Assembly (NCBI RefSeq): GCF_900108345.1
Contig: NZ_FNVV01000013.1
Location: forward strand, 124,001-188,000
Direction of reading: 5' to 3'
Length of the DNA stretch: 64,000 bases
Origin: Bacteroides ndongoniae
Lineage (GTDB): Bacteria > Bacteroidota > Bacteroidia > Bacteroidales > Bacteroidaceae
Positions 20,939-28,971 of this stretch are shown here, piece by piece. The notes below the pieces were generated by a model. It was not told where the DNA came from. It made no database searches and worked only from the letters and a program-made list of their open reading frames with translations. Each line of letters starts with the position of its first letter. Position 1 is the first letter of the stretch. Position numbers and translations under genes: made by a program.

Positions 20939-22615
20939 TCATTCCCGCTCCGTTCCCTCCTCCCCTTGGGAGAGGGGCCGGGGGTGAGGCTCCACCCAAT
21001 ACCCGTTCCCATACTTCGTATGCACCCTGCGCCCCAGCTGCGCCAACAGGCGTGCGAACGACGTACACGAACAGTCCTTCAGAGCAGCGGGATTCTTGCG
21101 CTTCACCGTGGCATAGATTTCGGCAGCGGACATCAGGCGGGCACCCTGTTCGCCCGGCTCGGCGAAGCGGAAACAGGAGCTGACCAACTCTTCGGCGGGC
21201 GTGACGCGGTAGAACGGGCGATTGGCTTGCTGGATTTCGTTTTCCTCTTCCTTGCTGAACCAGCAGCGTTCGCCGTTCTCCAATTCGTGCAGCAGCTGGG
21301 CGTAAACCTGTTCATAATCCACCGGCGTGGTGCAGTCGATGGGGTGCTCCACCTCCACACAGATGAAGCGGCGGCTGCCCGAAAGGTCGGTCAGCAGGTC
21401 GCGGCGGTTGCTGGTGCCGATGAACGAGGCGATGCGGGGCAGTGCCTCTGCCGTGCGGCGATAGGCGCGACGTACGCGCAAGGCTTCCATTTGCATCAGG
21501 TTCTTCAGCTGGGGCATTCGGCTGGCAGGCAGGCGGTCGAACTCGTCCAAGTTGATGAGTCCGTACGAGGCAAGTTTGTTCTCCGCCGCCGTGGCGTTGG
21601 TCAGGTCGAAGCTTTCGGTGAAGTAATCGCGCAACTGGGGCGGAAGCAGCAGGCGGCAGAAGGTGGATTTTCCAAAGCCTTGTGCGGTGCTGACCAGTAG
21701 CGGAGCCACACTGTTGGCGCGTCGTCCCTCTCCGCCACGGCCTGTCCACTGGGCGGTGACGGCCAGCATCCAGCGGTGGAAGGCGCGTGTCCAAAGGTCG
21801 CTGTCGGACACCCGTTTGGCCAGTTCGGTCACGCGGTCGGTGCCGTCCCATGCGGGGAGGTGCTTGAAGTAGAGGTCGAACGGATGATAAGCCTGCACGT
21901 GGTCGGACTCCACGTAGCGTTTCACGTCGCGGTCCCAACAGTCCACGCCGCTGTCGATGGCGTCGAGGGCGATGCCGTTCAGCGTGCGGTTGTCCACGGG
22001 AGTATAAATAAGGTGGTGCGGATTGCCCGTTAGGTCGTTATTCACACGGGCGCACTCCGTTCGTTCCGTCAGCAGGTTGTAGCGGAAAGCGTAGTGCAGT
22101 TTCAGGTAGCGCATCAGGCGTTGCATCATCTGTTGCTGGCGCGAGGGCTTTTCAGGTTGGGTAGGGGATTCTTCAGCAGGTGCGGCGAGGACTTTTTGGG
22201 GCATATCTTTTACCACCTCTTTTAGCGCATCTTTCACCGTATTCTCTTCAATGACAGGTGGTTGCTCCATTGTCAGGATACGCGCCTCAGCAGCTTCATC
22301 GGGTTGTGCATCCACCCATTCGATGATTTCGTTCCCGCCGTTCAGGCTGAACATACGTTTTTGTTCGCCTTTGGCACGGTCGTCGGGCGTCCATGTCATG
22401 CGGACGCTGAACTCGCCGCCGCCCATCACTACAAATACTTCGCCTCCGGGCAGGCGGGTACAGACGTGTTGCAGGTCGGAGAACAACTGTTCGTAGGCAG
22501 AAGCGGAAGAGGAAGCTGTCGTCGTGTCGTTCGTGTTAGTCGTGTCGTTTGTCGTGTTGTCCTTGCGTGCGTTCCACGGAAGGAACCAGCTTTTCAGGTT
22601 CGTAATCAGGTTCAT
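20939..22615 (-). CDS. VapE-type superfamily 3-like ATPase (orphan)
   Basis: A 558-aa protein. After a Thr/Ser/Asn-rich N terminus (about 20-40) and an accessory region, a VapE/P4-primase-helicase-like ATPase core follows: Walker A in STAQGFGKSTFCRLLL (about 305-320), Walker B-like LINLDEFDRL (about 352), and a sensor-like FIGTSNRRDLL (about 395). The last part, RVTPAEELVSSCFRF onward, resembles the C-terminal domain attached to many Bacteroides VapE proteins. Such proteins usually belong to phages, satellites or integrative elements, but none is visible around this copy. The last residues (PHPRPLSQGEEG) are encoded by a dispersed palindromic repeat, so the native C terminus has probably been replaced or extended. 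Its cellular function is unknown. Confidence 0.8.
   Translation of the reverse strand: MNLITNLKSWFLPWNARKDNTTNDTTNTNDTTTASSSASAYEQLFSDLQHVCTRLPGGEVFVVMGGGEFSVRMTWTPDDRAKGEQKRMFSLNGGNEIIEWVDAQPDEAAEARILTMEQPPVIEENTVKDALKEVVKDMPQKVLAAPAEESPTQPEKPSRQQQMMQRLMRYLKLHYAFRYNLLTERTECARVNNDLTGNPHHLIYTPVDNRTLNGIALDAIDSGVDCWDRDVKRYVESDHVQAYHPFDLYFKHLPAWDGTDRVTELAKRVSDSDLWTRAFHRWMLAVTAQWTGRGGEGRRANSVAPLLVSTAQGFGKSTFCRLLLPPQLRDYFTESFDLTNATAAENKLASYGLINLDEFDRLPASRMPQLKNLMQMEALRVRRAYRRTAEALPRIASFIGTSNRRDLLTDLSGSRRFICVEVEHPIDCTTPVDYEQVYAQLLHELENGERCWFSKEEENEIQQANRPFYRVTPAEELVSSCFRFAEPGEQGARLMSAAEIYATVKRKNPAALKDCSCTSFARLLAQLGRRVHTKYGNGYWVEPHPRPLSQGEEGTERE
20959..20990. repeat. Palindromic CCCCTCTCCC/GGGAGAGGGG repeat (single copy)
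   Basis: A copy ending GGGAGAGGGG-CCGGGGGTGAGGC. The same palindrome and the GGGGTGAGGC flank occur at the right end of the repeat block after hutU (62171-62400). Here it overlaps the final codons of the VapE-like gene. Confidence 0.8.
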
Positions 22616-22682
22616 AGCGATTTTGGGGTTTAAGTGATAGTGGACGGGGGACGCGGTTACAGACCCCGAGTTTCCCCGTTCC

Positions 22683-22738
22683 CTTGTTAACTTGTTAACT
22701 CGTCAACTTGTCAACTCATTAACTTATTAACTGTTCCC
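22683..22738. repeat. 8-bp tandem repeat, CTTGTTAA type
   Basis: Six consecutive 8-base units: CTTGTTAA, CTTGTTAA, CTCGTCAA, CTTGTCAA, CTCATTAA, CTTATTAA, followed by CTGTTCCC. It lies just upstream of the VapE-like gene. Related clusters occur at 23493-23524 and 25924-25956. Confidence 0.85.
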
Positions 22739-22891
22739 CAAAGATACAAAATCGGAAGGCCTTTGTCAAGTGGATGAGGGTGAAATAATCAACAAAAATC
22801 AACTTCTTTTTTCAATCACCACGGAAGGACACAGAGCTTTTATCAGTTTGCAGGGTGAAGTTTCACCGTAATATTCTGTGGGTGAACTATT

Positions 22892-23117
22892 TGTGGTGAA
22901 AGATGGATACGCGGAATACACGGAATGAGCGGATGAACGCGGATTTTAATTATTCATTTTTAATTTTTAATTGAATCAACGTGAAGCTTTATCTTTCACC
23001 ACATCCGTCTGATTTTCAGCACTAATTTTCCTTGTTGAAAGCGTGAACCCAATTTCTCCTTTTCTCCTTTTCATCCGTGTTCGTCCGTCCCCTCCGCGTC
23101 GTCCGCGTATCCATCCT
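22892..23117. repeat. Nested inverted repeats
   Basis: The inner arms TGTGGTGAAAGAT (22892-22904) and ATCTTTCACCACA (22991-23003) are exact reverse complements. A longer, diverged pair of about 47 bases runs at 22902-22948 (beginning GATGGATACGCGGA) and, inverted, at 23069-23117. The arms are rich in CGGA/ACGG words. This may be the remnant of a small non-autonomous element. Confidence 0.6.
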
Positions 23118-23195
23118 TCCCCCGTTTTTCATTATTCACTTTTCATTCATAACCACCTACTTTAGCGGCATAACATCGGTAGTTAGCCGACGTAA

Positions 23196-23415
23196 TAAGC
23201 AATCCCGCCGGATATGACAAGCAATGTCACCGAGTTTTACAAGCAATCCCGTCAGGTTTTGCCTGCAAAGCCCACGGGTTTGGTAAGCAAACCCCTCGAG
23301 TATCGCCTGCAAAGCCCGTGAGTATTGCAAGCGTTGCTCGCGAGCCGTACAAGTGTTTCTCACGAGCCGTGCTTGTGTTGTTCGTGAGCCATGCAAGCAT
23401 CGCTAACGTTGTCTT
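23196..23415. repeat. 22-bp degenerate tandem array A (10 units)
   Basis: Ten units of exactly 22 bases, most starting CAAGCAA or CCTGCAAA, with a palindrome-like centre such as GCTCGCGAGC (unit 7, 23328-23349) or CCCACGGG (unit 4). Unit starts: 23196, 23218, 23240, 23262, 23284, 23306, 23328, 23350, 23372 and 23394. Units are diverged in sequence, but no insertion or deletion breaks the spacing. Confidence 0.82.
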
Positions 23416-23449
23416 TTTCTATGCTGTTTGGGACTGCTGGATAATGAAC

Positions 23450-23487
23450 AAGGCCATAAGGAATCTCCTTCTTTTCCCTATGGCCTT
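23450..23487 (-). terminator. Hairpin downstream of the first TonB receptor gene
   Basis: AAGGCCATA (23450-23458) is the reverse complement of TATGGCCTT (23479-23487). On the minus strand it lies 43 bases after the receptor stop codon and is followed by GTTCATT, so it is a plausible but not canonical terminator. Confidence 0.5.
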
Positions 23488-23492
23488 TCCCC

Positions 23493-23524
23493 CTCGTTAA
23501 CTCGTCCCCTTGTCAACTTGTCAA
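23493..23524. repeat. 8-bp tandem repeat, CTTGTCAA type
   Basis: Four 8-base units: CTCGTTAA, CTCGTCCC, CTTGTCAA, CTTGTCAA. The cluster lies 5 bases past the stop codon end of the first receptor gene. Confidence 0.8.
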
Positions 23525-23529
23525 CTAAC

Positions 23530-25848
23530 CTACATCCGGTTCTTCTGCGAACTTCCCGCACCCGTCCCCTTGTACTTGCTCTTGGTCGCGTTGAACTTGT
23601 AGCGCAAGGTCACGGTGAAGGTGCGCCGCGTGTCGGTGCCCATTGTCAGGGTGCGGATTCCGCTATAGGCCGTCACGTGGTTCGTCATGGTGCTGAACAG
23701 GTCCGTCACGCTCAGCAGGCACGACAGGCGTTTCCCGGCAAACTCCCTGTACAGTGAAGCGTCCAGCCGCCACTGGGTCTTGTCGTTGTGCACGTTCTCG
23801 CTATGTCCCTGGGTTATTACGGTCGCGTCCACATACATCAGGATGTCCCAAGGCAGTTCCAGGCTGTTCTTCCAAAGGAAGCTGCCCAACGGATGATTGA
23901 ACATCCGGCTGCCTTCGGGCGTGCTCCCCTTGTACCACTGCTGCTCCATGCTGGCCACCCACTGCGGTTGCCAGCAGCCGAACTTCGGGCTGTAGGCCAC
24001 CATGGCATACGCTTTGTCGAAGTCTTCTATATTGACCGGTCGCAGCAGGCTGATGGCGGGATTGTCCGCCGAGTACGAGTCGCAGAAGCTGGTCATGCCG
24101 TCCTTGATGTGCCGGTAGCCTCCCGAAAAGTAGAGCTGCTTCCAGGCAACGTCCAAGGTGAGGTTGTGGCTCAACGTAGGTTGCAACAGCGGATTGCCGG
24201 CCTCGTAGGTGTAGCGGTTGACGTAGCGCGGAGCGCTGTTCAGCAGGCTGTAGTCGGGGCGGGTGATGTCGGCGGCATAGCTCAGCTGCAACTGCACCTG
24301 GCCGATGGGGTGCGACAGGCTGAGGGAAGGAAACACGTTGGAGTACTTCCGGCTTTGCTCTTTGTTGAACACGCCGTACTCGTAGTAGTCGCTCTTCAGA
24401 TGCTCGTAGCGCACACCTGCCTGCACGCTGCCCTGTCCCAACTGGCGGCTGTACTCGCCAAACACGGCCCACATTTCTTCTTTCACTTCGTCGTCCTCGC
24501 CTTGCAGGATGCCTTCGCGGTTGTCGTACAGGCTTGTCCGGTTGTTTCGCGTATATTCGCTGCCCACTGCAAACTGGCCGCCCGCCAACGCATGCGAAAC
24601 GACCAGCTTGGCGGCATACAGCGTGTTCCGGCTCTCGTCGAAAGTGGTGATGTCCCTGGCTTCTTCCGGCAGCTCCAGCGTCCGGGTGTATTCCCGTCCG
24701 AGGCTTCTTCCTTTGTTCTCGTTCCACAGACCGTCGGAGTTGAAGTCCACGTTCCACCCGCCCACGGTGCCGTTGTAGTAAAGGTTCAGCCGATGGTCCG
24801 TCTGGCGGGCATCCGAAGCGTTCGTGTTCTCCGCTTGTTCATACGCCCCTCCGTCCAGCAGCACGTCGGTATGCATCGACAGGTCCGAAGCCGACTTGGG
24901 GGTACGCTTGTAGTTGTATCGCACGCCCAGCGCATGGGCGGGATTCACCTGCCAGTTCAGCGACAGCATGCCTTCCAGATGCTGCGAGTGCGAGCGGTTG
25001 GACAGGTCGGAATGCTGTGTCCATGTCTTGTCCAGGTAGGTATCCTGCCGGACCGTCTTGAAATACTCGTCCCGGTCATTGCTTCCGAACAGCATGCCCG
25101 ACAGGTCGAAGCCTCCCGAGCGATAGTTGAAGTTGAACTGGTCGAGCACCGTCCAGTCGTACTGGTACTGTCCCAACAGCCGGTTGTTGAAGCCGAATCC
25201 CTCGCCCGGCGCACGCTTGGTGGTGATGCGCACCACCGCCTTCACCGAAGCCGCATAGCGGGCACCGGGGTTGTTGATCACCTCTACCGACTTGATGTTG
25301 TCGCTGGCCAGCTGGTCCAGTTCGGAGGAATCGCGCACCTTGCGCCCGTTGATGTACACCTCCGCCGCTCCGCGTCCGAAGACGCTTACCGCCCCGCCAC
25401 CGGCCGATACACCCGGTATGCGGTCCAGCAGGTTTTCTGCGGTTCCCGCCTTCTCCAATATGGTTCCGGCCACGTTCGTAATGCTGGCCCCGTTCTTCAG
25501 CCTTGTCTTGGGCAGGTCGCCCTTCACCACCACCTCGTCTAACAGTTGCGCATCGGCTTTCAGTTGCAGCGACAGCTGTTCGCCCGGTCCGCAATCCTTA
25601 TATAAAGTAGTATAACCGATGCACGACACTTTCAGCACGCCCTTCCCGCCTTCTGCCGACAGGCTGAAACTACCGTCCTCGCCGCTCACCGCTCCCGCCA
25701 CAAATGCCGAGTCGGGCAGGGAGAGGAAAACCACGTTGGCGTAAGACAAGGGTTGCTGTTGCTCGTCCGTCACTTTACCGGTCAGTGTCTGACCGCTTGC
25801 GCATATTGCCATTGCCAACAGCAATATGCAGGTTGATAGTCGCTTCAT
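23530..25848 (-). CDS. TonB-dependent receptor-like outer-membrane beta-barrel protein, copy 1
   Basis: A 772-aa protein with a signal peptide (1 to about 20, ending ICASGQ), a carboxypeptidase-D-regulatory-like beta domain (about 21-105; GKVTDEQQQPLSYANVVFLS), a plug domain (about 110-215; LLDRIPGVSAGGGAVSVFGR) and a C-terminal barrel of the OMP_b-brl_3 type. No SusD partner follows, so it is not a classical SusCD pair, and the ligand is unknown. The first 250 residues and the last 20 are almost identical to the neighbour at 25961-28297, while the middle of the barrel is diverged. It is the last gene of a minus-strand cluster. Confidence 0.9.
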   Translation of the reverse strand: MKRLSTCILLLAMAICASGQTLTGKVTDEQQQPLSYANVVFLSLPDSAFVAGAVSGEDGSFSLSAEGGKGVLKVSCIGYTTLYKDCGPGEQLSLQLKADAQLLDEVVVKGDLPKTRLKNGASITNVAGTILEKAGTAENLLDRIPGVSAGGGAVSVFGRGAAEVYINGRKVRDSSELDQLASDNIKSVEVINNPGARYAASVKAVVRITTKRAPGEGFGFNNRLLGQYQYDWTVLDQFNFNYRSGGFDLSGMLFGSNDRDEYFKTVRQDTYLDKTWTQHSDLSNRSHSQHLEGMLSLNWQVNPAHALGVRYNYKRTPKSASDLSMHTDVLLDGGAYEQAENTNASDARQTDHRLNLYYNGTVGGWNVDFNSDGLWNENKGRSLGREYTRTLELPEEARDITTFDESRNTLYAAKLVVSHALAGGQFAVGSEYTRNNRTSLYDNREGILQGEDDEVKEEMWAVFGEYSRQLGQGSVQAGVRYEHLKSDYYEYGVFNKEQSRKYSNVFPSLSLSHPIGQVQLQLSYAADITRPDYSLLNSAPRYVNRYTYEAGNPLLQPTLSHNLTLDVAWKQLYFSGGYRHIKDGMTSFCDSYSADNPAISLLRPVNIEDFDKAYAMVAYSPKFGCWQPQWVASMEQQWYKGSTPEGSRMFNHPLGSFLWKNSLELPWDILMYVDATVITQGHSENVHNDKTQWRLDASLYREFAGKRLSCLLSVTDLFSTMTNHVTAYSGIRTLTMGTDTRRTFTVTLRYKFNATKSKYKGTGAGSSQKNRM

Positions 25849-25923
25849 AATCAGTTGCTTTTTATTTTGTTTTGATATTCTTTTCTGTCATTCAGGAGCA
25901 AGTTCTCCTTTTCCTCCTATAAC

Positions 25924-25956
25924 CTCGTCCCCTTGTCAACTCGTCCCACTTGTCAA
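25924..25956. repeat. 8-bp tandem repeat, CTCGTCCC/CTTGTCAA type
   Basis: CTCGTCCC, CTTGTCAA, CTCGTCCC, A, CTTGTCAA. It lies 4 bases past the stop codon end of the second receptor gene, mirroring the cluster after the first receptor gene. Confidence 0.75.
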
Positions 25957-25960
25957 CCAA

Positions 25961-28297
25961 TCACATCCGGTTCTTCTGCGAACTGCCCGCACCCGTACCC
26001 TTGTACTTGCTCTTGGTTGCGTTGAACTTGTAGCGGATGGTCAGGCTGACGCTTCGGCTGTTCGGTTCGGCATCCGTATAGAAAGTACGCAGGCTGCCCA
26101 AGTACACCAGCGAACGCGAACGGGTACTGTTGAACAAGTCGGTAGCCTGAAGCTGGAACGTAAGCCTGTCGTTCAGGAAACCTTTGTAAAGCATTGCATT
26201 GACCGACCACAACTGTCGCTTCACTTCCGTATTTTCCTCATGACCTAACGAACTCCACGAAGCATCGGCGTTTAACAGGAAACCGCCGGGAAGTTTCAGG
26301 CTGTTCTCCCACGAAAGGCTTACCAACGGTTTGTCCAGATTGAGCCGCCCCCAGGGAGTATCTGTGTGATACCATTGCTTGACGACTGCTGCCGTAAGCT
26401 GCGGTGACCAGATGCCGATGGTAGGAGTAAGCGAGAGCGAAGCAAACGTATGATTGTATGCCGGAGCATTCGTATTGGTCAGCAACGCGATGGAAGGATC
26501 GGTGTCCGAATAGGGGATGCTGGTTGTGACAATCGCGTCTTTCGTGTGCACATAGCCCAGCGTCAGTTGCGTCCAATCGTATACGGCATTCAGAATTAGG
26601 TTTTGTGCCACTTGCGGACGGAGTAGTGGATTACCGCTTTCGTAAGTATAACGGTTATTGTAAACAATGTTCCCTCTCAGCATGTGGTACGACGGGCGCA
26701 CAATGTCCGAAGCATAGCTCAGTGCCAACTGTACATTTCCTGCAGGCACAACAACCGTAGCCGACGGAAACCAGTCGTTGTACTGCTTGCTTTGGCTTTC
26801 TACCCGTTTGCCTCCTTCGTAATAGTCGGCTGCCACATGTTCGAAACGCACACCTGCCTGCACATAGACCGAACCAAACGAACGTCCATATTCCACGAAG
26901 CCCGAAGCGTTGCCTTCCCTTATCTCGCTGTGGTCATCTTCTAACAGTCCTTCGGGATTCACATAGTCGTTGCCGTGCGTGTTGTGCGAATATTCGCCAC
27001 CCAGCGAAAGTTCGCCACCTAACCATTCGCGCGACAGTACTAATTTTCCGGCATACAGGCTGTTGTCTGCCCGACTGAAGGTATTCACCTGGCGACGGTC
27101 GGTCTCCGTTCCCGATGGGGTAGTAACCTGTTCATCGGTAAATCCGTCTGTATCATTTCCGTTCCACAAGGCATCAGCATTGAAGTCTATGTTCCATTTT
27201 CCCACTTGGCCTGCATAATAGAAGTTCAGCGTGTGACTGGTTTCTCGTGAAGTACTTTCATAGACACTCCGCAACAGTTCGTCTTGCTCTCCGTTCTGTA
27301 GCACTTCGCTGTCCAGTGTTCCCCAACTGTCGTAACGGGGCTGACGTTTCCAGTTATAGCGTACTCCAAGTGCATGCCCGTTGCCGAACGTATAATTGGC
27401 CGAAAGCATGGTGTAGAGGTTCTGCGAATGTTCCTTTTCGTCCATGTGCATGTGCTGCTTCCACAGCTTGTCCAGATAAGTATCCTGCACAACGTTTCTT
27501 TCGCTCCATGCATGCCCGTCGGAAGCGGCCAGCATGCCCGACAGGTCGAAGCCTCCCGAGCGGTAGTTGAAGTTGAACTGGTCGAGCACCGTCCAGTCTT
27601 TGTTGAATTTGGCATAAGCACGGTTGTTGAAGCCGAATCCCTCGCCCGGCGCACGCTTGGTGGTGATGCGCACCACCGCCTTCACCGAAGCCGCATAGCG
27701 GGCACCGGGGTTGTTGATCACCTCTACCGACTTGATGTTTTCGCTGGCCAGCTGATCCAGTTCGGAGGAGTCGCGCACCTTGCGCCCGTTGATGTACACC
27801 TCCGCCGCTCCGCGTCCGAAGACGCTTACCGCCCCGCCACCGGCCGATACGCCCGGTATGCGGTCCAGCAGGTTCTCGGCTGTACCTGCTTTTTCCAGCA
27901 CACTTCCGGCCACGGTTGTAATCATGCTGCTCCCTTTCAGCCTCGTCTTGGGCAGGTCACCCTTCACCACCACTTCGTCCAACAGTTGCGCATCGGCTTT
28001 CAGTTGCAGCGACAGCTGTTCGCCCGGCCCGCAATCCTTATATAAAGTGGTATAACCGATGCACGACACTTTCAGCACGCCCTTCCCGCCTTCTGCCGAC
28101 AGGCTGAAACTGCCGTCCTCGCCGCTCACCGCTCCCGCCACAAATGCCGAGTCGGGCAGGGAGAGGAAAACAACGTTGGCGTAAGACAAGGGTTGCTGTT
28201 GCTCGTCCGTTACTTTACCACTCATGTTTTGCGCCGATAAAGTACAGGCATATATTAGGCCACAACATATCAAGAAAAGTTGTTTTAATGTATTCAT
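25961..28297 (-). CDS. TonB-dependent receptor-like outer-membrane beta-barrel protein, copy 2
   Basis: A 778-aa paralogue of the preceding receptor with a different signal peptide (MNTLKQLFLICC to about residue 23, ending LSAQ). From GKVTDEQQQPLSYANVVFLS to about residue 255 the sequence is nearly the same as copy 1 at both protein and DNA level (offset 2440 bases). The barrel's central 400-500 residues differ, and the last 20 residues match again. The start lies 29 bases downstream of the small regulator-like gene on the same strand, suggesting one transcript. The ligand is unknown. Confidence 0.9.
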   Translation of the reverse strand: MNTLKQLFLICCGLIYACTLSAQNMSGKVTDEQQQPLSYANVVFLSLPDSAFVAGAVSGEDGSFSLSAEGGKGVLKVSCIGYTTLYKDCGPGEQLSLQLKADAQLLDEVVVKGDLPKTRLKGSSMITTVAGSVLEKAGTAENLLDRIPGVSAGGGAVSVFGRGAAEVYINGRKVRDSSELDQLASENIKSVEVINNPGARYAASVKAVVRITTKRAPGEGFGFNNRAYAKFNKDWTVLDQFNFNYRSGGFDLSGMLAASDGHAWSERNVVQDTYLDKLWKQHMHMDEKEHSQNLYTMLSANYTFGNGHALGVRYNWKRQPRYDSWGTLDSEVLQNGEQDELLRSVYESTSRETSHTLNFYYAGQVGKWNIDFNADALWNGNDTDGFTDEQVTTPSGTETDRRQVNTFSRADNSLYAGKLVLSREWLGGELSLGGEYSHNTHGNDYVNPEGLLEDDHSEIREGNASGFVEYGRSFGSVYVQAGVRFEHVAADYYEGGKRVESQSKQYNDWFPSATVVVPAGNVQLALSYASDIVRPSYHMLRGNIVYNNRYTYESGNPLLRPQVAQNLILNAVYDWTQLTLGYVHTKDAIVTTSIPYSDTDPSIALLTNTNAPAYNHTFASLSLTPTIGIWSPQLTAAVVKQWYHTDTPWGRLNLDKPLVSLSWENSLKLPGGFLLNADASWSSLGHEENTEVKRQLWSVNAMLYKGFLNDRLTFQLQATDLFNSTRSRSLVYLGSLRTFYTDAEPNSRSVSLTIRYKFNATKSKYKGTGAGSSQKNRM

Positions 28298-28326
28298 GCT
28301 ATATAAATTTATTGATTATCATGTGT

Positions 28327-28809
28327 TTAGAACTTGTGTAGCCAGGCATCCAGCGTTTCACCATTGATAAAGAGGTTAGGATCCATCAGTAAGAGCCGTT
28401 TCTTAATGCGTGCTTTCTGCTGATAGACCGAAGTACGTGATATGGCGGATAGGATAGCCACTTGAGGTACTGAGAAATGGAGCTTAAGGAGGATGCAATA
28501 TTGAATATCGACCTCTGTCAGATTTGGGAAACGGGTGGTAAGACGGACCGTGAAATTATTGTAGATATCGTCCACCAAGGCTGAAAGAAGAAGTCTGTCC
28601 TCTTCTTTAAGGAAACGGGGATTACTTCTTAACTCATTGACCAAAGGCTGCTCGGCTATCAAACGTTCGGCCAGTCTGCATTCCCGTTCTTTCAATTGCT
28701 CCATTTCGGAAGTCAATATTTGTATGCGCTGTTTATTGGATTCAATGCAGACTGGAGATCGGGTTTCGTTTCGTTTTTCGGATAGTTTTTTCTGAGCCTT
28801 TATCTTCAT
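28327..28809 (-). CDS. Small stand-alone HTH-like protein, paralogue of the neighbouring sensor's C-terminal domain
   Basis: A 160-aa protein with no signal peptide or membrane helix. After a charged N terminus (about 1-30) and a coiled-coil stretch (about 31-55), residues from about 53 to the end align without gaps to the C terminus of the 628-aa sensor at 28972-30858; I count about 59 identities over 108 positions. The segment LTEVDIQYCILLKLHFSVPQ, then VAILSAISRTSVYQQKARIK, looks like a helix-turn-helix of the sigma-region-4/LuxR kind. It may be a cytoplasmic transcription factor or a competitor of the membrane-bound protein. It lies directly upstream of the receptor genes. Confidence 0.7.
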   Translation of the reverse strand: MKIKAQKKLSEKRNETRSPVCIESNKQRIQILTSEMEQLKERECRLAERLIAEQPLVNELRSNPRFLKEEDRLLLSALVDDIYNNFTVRLTTRFPNLTEVDIQYCILLKLHFSVPQVAILSAISRTSVYQQKARIKKRLLLMDPNLFINGETLDAWLHKF

Positions 28810-28846
28810 GCTTGGAGTTTATTTTTCACGTTTCAGTTATTTTGGG

Positions 28847-28881
28847 CAAAGTTAACTGATTCTTTTTTACATTTAAACAAA
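28847..28881 (-). promoter_or_regulatory. Putative promoter of the small HTH-like gene and receptor operon
   Basis: On the minus strand, TTTG (28881-28878) is followed by 23 bases and TAACTTTG (28854-28847), 37 bases before the ATG. The -7 match is full, but the spacing is longer than usual. Confidence 0.42.
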
Positions 28882-28971
28882 CTCGTATATACAGGCTTTT
28901 ATGTGTATCCTATTGTTATACAGGTGCTTATTTGTTTTTGCTAATATTACGATATATACAGTCTCTATTTT

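Larger units (their letters stand above)
22616..23529. other. Repeat-rich intergenic region without credible genes
   Basis: This 914-base stretch contains, in order: an 8-bp tandem repeat (22683-22738), nested inverted repeats (22892-23117), a 22-bp degenerate array (23196-23415), a hairpin (23450-23487) and a second 8-bp repeat cluster (23493-23524). Short open frames here are interrupted or follow the repeat periodicity. No gene is supported. Confidence 0.7.

Noticed and set aside
23157..23396. Open frame of 79 codons across array A
   Set aside because: It only exists because the 22-base repeat lacks stops in that frame; the peptide follows the repeat period.
23196..23415. Array A as a CRISPR
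   Set aside because: There is no alternation of conserved repeats and unique spacers of 28-40 bases, and no cas genes are present.
23788..25542. Open frame of 584 codons antisense to the first receptor gene
   Set aside because: Same cause; similar antisense frames occur over the paralogous receptor in the duplicated region, as expected for a shadow.
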